The notes under the pieces were generated by a model. The model saw only the letters and a program-made list of their open reading frames with translations, ran no database searches and was not told where the DNA came from. This document shows, one piece after another, positions 7,876-14,988 of a stretch of DNA of 64,000 nucleotides (position 1 is its first letter; the number at the start of each line of letters is the position of its first letter). Where the stretch lies: positions 868,001-932,000 of the forward strand of contig NZ_CP139421.1 in NCBI RefSeq assembly GCF_034119865.1, given 5' to 3'. This stretch comes from Algoriphagus sp. NG3 (GTDB lineage: Bacteria > Bacteroidota > Bacteroidia > Cytophagales > Cyclobacteriaceae). The translations under genes were made by a program, and so were the position numbers.

Positions 7876-9525
7876 ATGAAAAAATCTCTTTTAGTAATTC
7901 CGGTATTTTTCATCTTGAGTTTAGCTTTAGCTCAAATCCCCACACCGGATGCATACCGTAAGGCCCAGTCTGAACTAGCCGCCAAAAATTATTGGGAAGC
8001 AATTCCGCTTTTCAAGCAATTTATTGATCCTAAGGAATATGGGAATTTGGCAAATTATGCTGCATTCCACTTGGCAGAAGCTGCTTTGGGAGCAAACCAA
8101 CCGGGACAAGCAATAGAAGCTTTAGAGCCTGTAGTGAATGGTAACTGGGCCAAGTCAGACGAAGGCAGATACGTATTAGCTGTGGCTTATTTCCAAAATC
8201 AGCAAAATATTGAGGCACTTCAGTTGATCAAAAAAATCAAAGATGATAAGCTAATGGTTATGGCAGAAAATGCCACCTATGAGCATCTTAAGCAGGTCAG
8301 CTCCAGTTTTATGATTGCCAATCTCTCAGAATTTAAAGATAATAGGGGATATGGGCAAGCACTAAAGCGTTTACTGGAAAGTCAGTCTATACTATCGGCT
8401 ACAGAGCGCGCAGCATACTATGAGCTGCAAGGCAAATCCAATGAGAGATCCAATGTGGTTAAAGATCAGGTACTTGATATCGTGGTGATTTTGCCTTTTA
8501 CTAATTCAGCCCGTACCAGTTTGACAAGTATTTCGCAGAATGACTTTATATACGAATTGTACCAAGGTTTGGAATATGGCGTAGAACAGTTACAGTTGAG
8601 TGGAGTACAGGTCAATATGTTGACTTTTGATTCAAAACGGGATGTGTCTCACCTACAGAAGTTGCTTAATGATCCTGCTATTTCCAAAGCAGATATTATA
8701 GTAGGCCCTATTTATCCTGAAGAATCGGATGTTGTCAGCAGTTTTGCGGAGACGGCAAAGATTCCTTTTGTACACCCTCTCTCCAATCTAGGTGAGCGGT
8801 TTGAGGAATTGAATTATAGCTATTTGTTCCGCCCTTCGGTAAGTTCTATTGCAGATGGGATAGTGGCTTCCTTAAAAAATCAGAATTGGGGTAAAGAAGT
8901 AGCAATAGGATATAGCAGTAGTTCCCGGGATGAAATGCTGGCAAAAATGCTACAGGATAAACTGGGGAGCGCAGGATTTAGACTGGTGAAATTTGAACAG
9001 GTAACCTCAAGAAACAGTAGTGAGTTTTTGCAGGATTTGGGAATTCGAAGTGGTCAGGAAATTATGTCTGTTGATCAGATTATTCTGCTTTCGGATGACC
9101 CGTCCATTGCTCAGCCTGTGTTTTCACTAATGGAATCCATCACCGCATCCATTCCCACACTGGTGATGGACTCTTGGCTGGGCTTCAATTTTGCCAACTA
9201 CGAAATGCTTGAGTTTCCTAATTTTTATTTTATAGGGAACAATACTTTGAATTTCTATGGAGATCCTATGAAGAAGTTCCGGAATAAATTTTATGATAAG
9301 TATCTGATTCTTCCAAGTATAAACTCTGCTTTAGGGGTAGAATTAATAACTTGGATTTCGTCCAACATGTCAGATTCCAAAGGGTTTGATTTGAGAAGAA
9401 ATCTAGATCAGAATGCTTTCCAAACAGGAAAATTGACTTGGGGATTTAATTTCCAAGGAGTCCATAATAATCAATACGTGCCGGTTTTTAAATTGGAAGC
9501 AGGCGAATTGAAACCTTTAGATTAA
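7876..9525 (+). CDS. TPR plus type I periplasmic-binding-fold protein (LpoA-like architecture)
   Basis: 549 residues beginning at the ATG 7876, with signal peptide MKKSLLVIPVFFILSLALA. Residues about 20-185 are helical repeats (ELAAKNYWEAIPLF, AAFHLAEAALG, RYVLAVAYFQNQQN), TPR-like. The rest is a type I periplasmic-binding fold as in branched-chain amino-acid receptors: DIVVILPFT, then ADIIVGPIYPEES, IPFVHPLSN and FRPSVSS. A helical-repeat domain followed by this fold is the layout of LpoA, the outer-membrane activator of PBP1A, but there is no lipobox Cys here. No transporter genes are adjacent, so a transport receptor role is doubtful. Cotranscription with hemL is likely. Confidence 0.8.
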   Translation: MKKSLLVIPVFFILSLALAQIPTPDAYRKAQSELAAKNYWEAIPLFKQFIDPKEYGNLANYAAFHLAEAALGANQPGQAIEALEPVVNGNWAKSDEGRYVLAVAYFQNQQNIEALQLIKKIKDDKLMVMAENATYEHLKQVSSSFMIANLSEFKDNRGYGQALKRLLESQSILSATERAAYYELQGKSNERSNVVKDQVLDIVVILPFTNSARTSLTSISQNDFIYELYQGLEYGVEQLQLSGVQVNMLTFDSKRDVSHLQKLLNDPAISKADIIVGPIYPEESDVVSSFAETAKIPFVHPLSNLGERFEELNYSYLFRPSVSSIADGIVASLKNQNWGKEVAIGYSSSSRDEMLAKMLQDKLGSAGFRLVKFEQVTSRNSSEFLQDLGIRSGQEIMSVDQIILLSDDPSIAQPVFSLMESITASIPTLVMDSWLGFNFANYEMLEFPNFYFIGNNTLNFYGDPMKKFRNKFYDKYLILPSINSALGVELITWISSNMSDSKGFDLRRNLDQNAFQTGKLTWGFNFQGVHNNQYVPVFKLEAGELKPLD

Positions 9526-9528
9526 ACC

Positions 9529-10821
9529 ATGAATATTTCTCAGAGTAAGGCTCTTTTTGCAAAAGCCCAAAATTCCATTCCAGGTGGGGTGAATTCCCCT
9601 GTCCGTGCCTTTCGTGCAGTAGGTGGAGAACCACTTTTTATTAAAAAAGCAGATGGTGCTTATTTATACGATGAGGATGGAAATAGATTCATCGAATTGA
9701 TCAACAGCTGGGGGCCAATGCTTCTCGGTCACAATCACCCTAAAGTGAAGGAGGCAGTAATTCAGGCTATGGAGGATGGAACTTCCTTTGGTGCACCCAC
9801 TGCCCGTGAAGTGGAAATAGCTGAGCTGATTGTAAAGATGGTTCCTTCCATAGAGAAGATAAGGATGGTGAATTCCGGTACGGAGGCTACTATGTCTGCT
9901 ATCAGGGTGGCAAGAGGCTATACAGGAAGGGATAAGTTTATCAAGATGGAAGGGCATTACCATGGACACGGGGATTCGTTTTTGATTGCCGCTGGTTCTG
10001 GAGCCATGACTATGGGGGATCCGGATTCACCGGGAGTGACGAAAGGGACAGCCAAAGATACGCTGATTGCTCCTTACAACGATCTGGAAGCTATCGAGAA
10101 GCTGATTGAAGCAAATCCAGGAGAGATTGCTGCTTTGATTCTAGAACCTGTTCCGGGAAATATGGGACTTTGCTTACCTAAGGAAGGTTACCTTCAAGGT
10201 CTAAGGGATATCTGCTCCAGAGAAGGTATAGTCTTGATCTTTGATGAGGTGATGACAGGATTCCGATTGGCAAAGGGCGGTGCTCAGGAGGTATTTGGAG
10301 TTACTCCGGATATGACCACTTTAGGAAAAATCATAGGTGGTGGTATGCCTGTAGGGGCTTACGGAGGGAAGAAAGAGATTATGGAGTTTGTGTCTCCTGC
10401 CGGGCCGGTTTATCAGGCAGGTACACTTTCAGGGAATCCAATTGCCATGGCGGCAGGATTGACCATGCTGAAATTTCTGAACGAAGATCCAACTGTTTAT
10501 TCCGAGCTTAATCACATAGGCAGGAAGTTGACAGAAGGCATTACAAGCATCAATCAGGAATTAGGGTTGAACTACACGGTAAATACCTTGGGGAGCATGT
10601 ATTCTTTATTTTTCACAGATAAGCCAGTGTTTGATTTTGAAAGTGCAAAGACTTCTGATACGGCGTTATTCGGAAAATATTTCCAGGCCATGCTGAAACG
10701 TGGGGTTTACTTAGCGCCAAGTCAGTTTGAAAGTATGTTCTTGTCCACTGCTTTGAAGGATGAGTTGATCGATGAGATACTAGCTGCGCATAAGGAAGCG
10801 ATGGAGGAGGTAATCACCTAA
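9529..10821 (+). CDS. hemL: glutamate-1-semialdehyde 2,1-aminomutase
   Basis: 430 residues, the usual length. This PLP enzyme turns glutamate-1-semialdehyde into 5-aminolevulinate in the C5 heme pathway. The PLP Lys is K267 in TTLGKIIGGGMPVG; NSGTEATMSAIR (115-126), EGHYHGHGD (141-149) and FDEVMTGFR (238-246) are family landmarks. The start lies three bases after the preceding gene, implying a shared transcript. The step before it, glutamyl-tRNA reductase, is also in the window (37335-38603) but far away and on the other strand. Confidence 0.97.
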   Translation: MNISQSKALFAKAQNSIPGGVNSPVRAFRAVGGEPLFIKKADGAYLYDEDGNRFIELINSWGPMLLGHNHPKVKEAVIQAMEDGTSFGAPTAREVEIAELIVKMVPSIEKIRMVNSGTEATMSAIRVARGYTGRDKFIKMEGHYHGHGDSFLIAAGSGAMTMGDPDSPGVTKGTAKDTLIAPYNDLEAIEKLIEANPGEIAALILEPVPGNMGLCLPKEGYLQGLRDICSREGIVLIFDEVMTGFRLAKGGAQEVFGVTPDMTTLGKIIGGGMPVGAYGGKKEIMEFVSPAGPVYQAGTLSGNPIAMAAGLTMLKFLNEDPTVYSELNHIGRKLTEGITSINQELGLNYTVNTLGSMYSLFFTDKPVFDFESAKTSDTALFGKYFQAMLKRGVYLAPSQFESMFLSTALKDELIDEILAAHKEAMEEVIT

Positions 10822-10823
10822 AC

Positions 10824-11210
10824 TTAAATCAAGTGAGGGTTTATTATTTCCAGTCTTTTTAGAGATGAGAAATATGAAGTGTTTCTAGTTAACAAAATAG
10901 AATTAAAAGTAATTGCTGTGGACGCTATAAGAGCATCGGGTAATTTTATTTTTGAGGATTTTCTTATTCTAATACACTCATTTACAATCTGATCTGAAAG
11001 GTTGATTATTAAGGAATCATTTATGAAATTCCTTAATAACTCTTCGTGGTTTTTAGAGGTATTAAATCCCAATAATTCAATCTTTGTGATGACTGAAATT
11101 GTAGGTGTTTGATTTATTACATCATTTAAAAAGTTCTGCTGATTTGCTTGAAATTTCCCTGCAAGCCAATCGATGATAACATTGGTGTCTATTAAGTAGG
11201 ATCTTTCCAT
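10824..11210 (-). CDS. PIN-domain toxin (VapC-like)
   Basis: A 128-residue PIN domain. The acidic residues that bind metal in these RNases are visible: Asp in YLIDTNVIIDWL (residue 8), Glu in TKIELLGF and Asp in KLPDALIAST. Such proteins cleave RNA, often initiator tRNA, when released from their antitoxin. The start overlaps the end of the small gene 11192-11404 by 19 bases, the usual toxin-antitoxin arrangement. Its stop is three bases from the hemL stop on the opposite strand. Confidence 0.85.
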   Translation of the reverse strand: MERSYLIDTNVIIDWLAGKFQANQQNFLNDVINQTPTISVITKIELLGFNTSKNHEELLRNFINDSLIINLSDQIVNECIRIRKSSKIKLPDALIASTAITFNSILLTRNTSYFSSLKRLEIINPHLI

Positions 11211-11404
11211 TCTGCGCGACTTTTGGTAACATATTCTTGAAGTTTCTCAGCTACTTCATCAGGTAGTTTGCCTCCATACTTCTCAGAATGGGATATTGTT
11301 GTATTAGGTTCTTTCTTAAGGACTTTCAAAATATTCAATGCCTCTAAGTCTTCAAGTAACTTGTAGGCTTTTTGGTTGTTTATTTGAATTAGGACGGTTT
11401 CCAT
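11192..11404 (-). CDS. antitoxin partner of the PIN toxin
   Basis: A 70-residue, highly charged protein. The N-terminus METVLIQINNQKAYKLLEDLEAL could form a strand-helix element and the tail LPDEVAEKLQEYV...EWKDPT is helical and acidic, suited to binding the toxin. I do not recognise a specific AbrB, RHH or Phd type, so the assignment rests on size and position before, and overlapping, the PIN gene. It presumably also represses its own promoter in the AT-rich 104-base gap shared with the divergent gene at 11509. Confidence 0.72.
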   Translation of the reverse strand: METVLIQINNQKAYKLLEDLEALNILKVLKKEPNTTISHSEKYGGKLPDEVAEKLQEYVTKSRAEWKDPT

Positions 11405-11508
11405 AGTAAAGTCGTTATAATTACTAAGTTACTAAAAATTAGGATGAGAGTTTATTTTCTTTATTAAGCTGAATCTTAAATCTTTATAAATTATTAAAAA
11501 TATAAATC

Positions 11509-11862
11509 ATGTCTATCAAAGTTTACGGAATCAAGAATTGCAATACGATGAAGAAGACCTTCGATTTCCTGGAGGAAAAAGGAGTGGAGTATGACTTTGT
11601 CGATTATAAGAAGCAGAAGCCTGATGCGCCACTTTTGGAAGGTTTTTTAGAGAAAACAGATCTTGGTTCTTTGGTGAATAAAAAAGGAACGACTTACCGG
11701 AAGATGAGTGATGAGCAGAAATCTGCTTTAGAAAATGAGGAGACTGCGATTCCTATTCTGGAAGAAAACTCAAGCATGATCAAACGTCCGGTGATAGTAT
11801 ATAAAGATGGGAGTTTGAGTCTAGGGTTTGATGCGGAGGTGATTGAAGGGCATTTGAAATAA
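11509..11862 (+). CDS. ArsC/Spx-family protein (YffB-like)
   Basis: 117 residues with a thioredoxin-like fold. The N-terminal motif YGIKNCNTMKKTFDFLEE carries a single active-site Cys (residue 11), as in the ArsC/Spx/YffB family, and the signature RPVIVYKDG is present near residue 98. There is no CxxC pair. These proteins are either glutathione- or thioredoxin-dependent reductases or regulators; without arsenic genes nearby an arsenate reductase role is unlikely. A palindrome-rich repeat element follows the gene. Confidence 0.85.
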   Translation: MSIKVYGIKNCNTMKKTFDFLEEKGVEYDFVDYKKQKPDAPLLEGFLEKTDLGSLVNKKGTTYRKMSDEQKSALENEETAIPILEENSSMIKRPVIVYKDGSLSLGFDAEVIEGHLK

Positions 11863-11914
11863 GTCTGTCGCACCGGCGCAAAATCTCCCGTATCGGAGCT
11901 AAGTTTTGTACTTG

Positions 11915-12019
11915 GCTCTTCGGGATTAGTAATAGGGCTATTGGAGGTTTGTAACCTCCAATAATTTATTGTTGGATTTTAATCCTAAGTAAACTTCGGA
12001 ATTGTAGATTCCGAAGAGC
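11915..12019. repeat. REP/BIME-like palindromic element
   Basis: A 105-base element with terminal inverted repeats GCTCTTCGG (11915-11923) and CCGAAGAGC (12011-12019). Inside are two perfect hairpins: TATTGGAGGTT/AACCTCCAATA (11939-11949 and 11953-11963, 3-base loop) and CTTCGGAAT/ATTCCGAAG (11994-12002 and 12008-12016, 5-base loop). It lies between convergent genes. Nested hairpins of this kind resemble REP elements mobilised by IS200-type (RAYT) transposases; none is encoded in the window. Confidence 0.65.
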
Positions 12020-12048
12020 TGAGGTTTTCGAGCCTTTGCAGGAGAACC

Positions 12049-13431
12049 TTAGTACACAATCGTATCTGTCGGTAAAGGAGGTAAGCTCAAATTCCCAGTT
12101 TCCAAGTGAAAACTCAACTCAGAAGATCTTCCAGAATCTGCCGCAGGTGAGTCAAAAGCAAATACTTTTTCCAGGCTTGCATGGCCATCAAGAACAGATA
12201 ATTTATCGACGGTCACTTGAGTATTGTTGATATAAAGCAGTTTGAGGTTTTTGTTTTCTACTAGTTTTCCTAGACCAGCCCCTTGGATAGCTGTCTGGTT
12301 AAGTTTCAACACGGTCAAGTTTGGAAGGGAAGAAATCTGTTCCAAAATAGCATCACTGACTGTTGTTCTGCTTAGATCCAAGTAAACAATCTGGTCTTTT
12401 GCCGATTGGAGCATTCGCCAGTCAGAATCAGAAAAGGCAGGGAAATTGACACAACTGATCTTCAAAAATGGCGAGTCTTTTTTTACCGCCTCGGCAAATA
12501 ATCCATAGTCTCGGAGTTTGGAAATTGAATCATGTGGAAGGGTTGGTGTCTCTACGACAGGATAAAATGGCTTTTCATCTTTCTTAAAAAATGGTTCTAC
12601 CAAACTCAAATTTATTGCTGTTTCACCAAGTTTTGCATGTTCAGAAGATCCTGATGCTATCCAGGCTCTGATCAACTCGATCTCCTCTTTTCTGGGTTGG
12701 CGCTTATCCTTTGGCGGCATGTGGTCTTCATGGTCTTGCGGCAAAATAAGCCTGGCAAAAAGTGAGCTCCCCTCAGCATTTCCATTCTCTAGGATAGCTC
12801 CGTCTTCCCCTCCTTTAAGTATTGCTTTGAAGGAACTTAGGTCTAGCTCTCCCTTAAGTTTTTTAGGATTATGGCAGCTTTTACAGTTTTGATCCAAAAT
12901 CGGCTGAATCGCCCCCGTGAAGAACTCTACTTCTTCCCAATTGTCCGCAGGGAGTTCAAGGGGTTCATTGCTGCTTGCTTCACCTCCCAGGAAAGCTTGA
13001 AGCTCTGGTGGCAAAACTTCCGTAAAGTAATTCTCACCGTGCGTGATGTTTCCACCAAGATGCCCAGTAAGTGTTAATATCGCCAAAAGCATTGCACCTT
13101 TGATTTTCAATCGTAGAGGAGATACCGCTGATTTTTTCAAGTAATACCAAAATCCAAATGAAAGAACTGTCGTGAAAATCCCTAATATGAGATGAAACTT
13201 CACTGTGTCCCAACCGTACCCTTCATATTGGAATTGCAAAAATCCACTTATGCTGGCCAAACCTGCTGAAATTCCACCTAACAGAAATGCCAATTGGATA
13301 ATAGGGGAGTATATCGAATACTTCTTTCCTGCCCAAAAAATCAGAATCACTCCAAAAACCAAAAAGCCAATCGGTAAGTGAACCAAAATCGGGTGAAACC
13401 GCCCGAACAGTGGCAGGATAAAATCAAGCAT
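12049..13431 (-). CDS. membrane c-type cytochrome, DUF2231 plus PSCyt1-type domain, LRR-like C-terminus
   Basis: 460 residues. The first ~150 form four to five membrane helices (HPILVHLPIGFLVFGVI, FLLGGISAGLASISGF and others) like DUF2231 membrane proteins. A heme motif CKSCH in LDQNCKSCHNPKKLKGE sits near residue 183, followed by DHMPPKDKRQP and IELIRAWIASG, the signature of the planctomycete-type cytochrome domain. The C-terminal part (about 330-440) has leucine-rich spacing (LPNLTVLKLNQTAIQGAGL). It is the last gene of a three-gene minus-strand cluster with DUF1501 and PSD1 genes. Likely an envelope electron carrier of unknown partner. Confidence 0.85.
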   Translation of the reverse strand: MLDFILPLFGRFHPILVHLPIGFLVFGVILIFWAGKKYSIYSPIIQLAFLLGGISAGLASISGFLQFQYEGYGWDTVKFHLILGIFTTVLSFGFWYYLKKSAVSPLRLKIKGAMLLAILTLTGHLGGNITHGENYFTEVLPPELQAFLGGEASSNEPLELPADNWEEVEFFTGAIQPILDQNCKSCHNPKKLKGELDLSSFKAILKGGEDGAILENGNAEGSSLFARLILPQDHEDHMPPKDKRQPRKEEIELIRAWIASGSSEHAKLGETAINLSLVEPFFKKDEKPFYPVVETPTLPHDSISKLRDYGLFAEAVKKDSPFLKISCVNFPAFSDSDWRMLQSAKDQIVYLDLSRTTVSDAILEQISSLPNLTVLKLNQTAIQGAGLGKLVENKNLKLLYINNTQVTVDKLSVLDGHASLEKVFAFDSPAADSGRSSELSFHLETGNLSLPPLPTDTIVY

Positions 13432-13481
13432 GTGTACTTCGGAAATAGGTAGCGTTTTTATTTAGTATTTTCAAAAAGGGT

Positions 13482-14987
13482 TTATGCTAAAATTTTATGG
13501 ATCAATTCTCCTTCCACATCAGTCAATCGGAAAGGGCGGCCTTGAAAATCATACGTAAACTGTTCATGGTCAAAGCCCATCAAATGAAGAATGGTGGCAT
13601 GAATATCATGTACAGAAACTTTCTCTTCAATGCCGGAAAATCCGAAATCGTCTGTTTTGCCATAAGTCACTCCCGGTTTGATGCCACCACCTGCCATCCA
13701 CATGGTAAAGGCGTCTCCATGATGGTCTCTGCCTAGGAAACTTTGGGTTTTCCCTTCCCGGTTTTCCTGCATAGGTGTGCGGCCAAATTCACCGCCCCAG
13801 ACTACCAAGGTGTCTTCGAGCAATCCTCGTTGTTTCAAATCAAGGAGCAGAGCGGAAACAGGCCGATCCAGCTCACGGCATTTATTTCTCAATCCCATAT
13901 CGATCGATCCATCATGATCTGTACCGTGCGTGTCCCAGCCCCAATCGTATAACTGGACAAAGCGTACGCCTTTTTCCACTAATTTCCTGGCGAGTAAGCA
14001 GTTATTTGCAAGGGATTCTGTGCCCGGCTTCGTGCCATACAATTGGTGTATTGATTTAGGTTCATCATTGATATTCATGACTTCCGGTACTTCGATCTGC
14101 ATACGGTAGGCCATTTCATATTGGTTGATTCTGGCAAGAATCTCAGGGTCCCCATAGGCATCAAATTCTTCCTTGTTGACAGTATTGATAGCGTCAATGA
14201 CGTTTTTCTTGAGATTTCTGGACATTCCTTCCAGGTCGTCCAGGTAGAGCACCGGGTCGCCTTTGGATCTGCACTGCACACCTTGATAGACGGAGGGCAA
14301 AAATCCGCTTCCCCAAACGCTTTTGCCTGCATCAGGAGTTTTTCCCCCGGAAGTAAGAACCACAAAGCCCGGAAGATTTTGATTTTCTGTGCCCAACCCA
14401 TAGGTCACCCAGCTTCCCAAACTGGGACGACCAAGTCTTGCACTTCCTGTCTGCATCAAAAGCTGGGCAGGCCCATGATTGAATTGATCGGTGTGCACAG
14501 CCTTCAAAAAGGAAACTTCATCAGCCAACTTTTGGAAATGAGGCATGTAATCTGAAATCCATGCGCCGGATTCCCCATGCTGGGAGAAATTAGCCTGAGG
14601 GCCAAGCATTTTAGGAACTCCACGGATGAAAGCGAATTTCTTTCCTTCTAATAAAGACTGAGGGCAGGGCTGATTGTGATATTTTGCCAATTCAGGCTTG
14701 AAATCGAACAGCTCCAATTGGGAAGGTGCCCCAGCCATGTGGAGGTAAATGATTGATTTTGCCTTTGCCCCGAAAGGTGGAGGTAAAGGAGAAAGCGGGT
14801 TGAGATCCCTCTGGCTGAGATTTAATCCTGAAGACCCTGCTGACGAACCTGTACCACAACCAAACATCAGCGGAGCCATAGCAAGCCCTCCAACTTTTGA
14901 TACACAATCCATCAGGAAATGTCTTCTTGTTTGCTTTTCCAGCTTTTGCTGTGCAAACTCAACAAGCATTTTATCTAAATTCATCAT
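13482..14987 (-). CDS. DUF1501 family protein (sulfatase-like fold, Tat-type signal)
   Basis: 501 residues. An N-terminal twin-Arg segment (KQTRRHFLMDCVSKVGG) is followed by a hydrophobic stretch and a Cys (LMFGCGTG), so export by Tat and possibly lipid attachment are likely. DUF1501 landmarks include YLHMAGAPSQLELFDFKP near the start, QFNHGPAQLLMQTG, FVQLYDWGWDTHG, VVWGGEFGRTP and FLGRDHHGDAFT, which in the alkaline-phosphatase/sulfatase superfamily hold metal ligands. Activity has not been assigned in this family. It is flanked by two cytochrome-domain genes, one base after PSD1 and 50 bases before the other, so the three likely act together. Confidence 0.92.
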   Translation of the reverse strand: MMNLDKMLVEFAQQKLEKQTRRHFLMDCVSKVGGLAMAPLMFGCGTGSSAGSSGLNLSQRDLNPLSPLPPPFGAKAKSIIYLHMAGAPSQLELFDFKPELAKYHNQPCPQSLLEGKKFAFIRGVPKMLGPQANFSQHGESGAWISDYMPHFQKLADEVSFLKAVHTDQFNHGPAQLLMQTGSARLGRPSLGSWVTYGLGTENQNLPGFVVLTSGGKTPDAGKSVWGSGFLPSVYQGVQCRSKGDPVLYLDDLEGMSRNLKKNVIDAINTVNKEEFDAYGDPEILARINQYEMAYRMQIEVPEVMNINDEPKSIHQLYGTKPGTESLANNCLLARKLVEKGVRFVQLYDWGWDTHGTDHDGSIDMGLRNKCRELDRPVSALLLDLKQRGLLEDTLVVWGGEFGRTPMQENREGKTQSFLGRDHHGDAFTMWMAGGGIKPGVTYGKTDDFGFSGIEEKVSVHDIHATILHLMGFDHEQFTYDFQGRPFRLTDVEGELIHKILA

Positions 14988-14988
14988 A

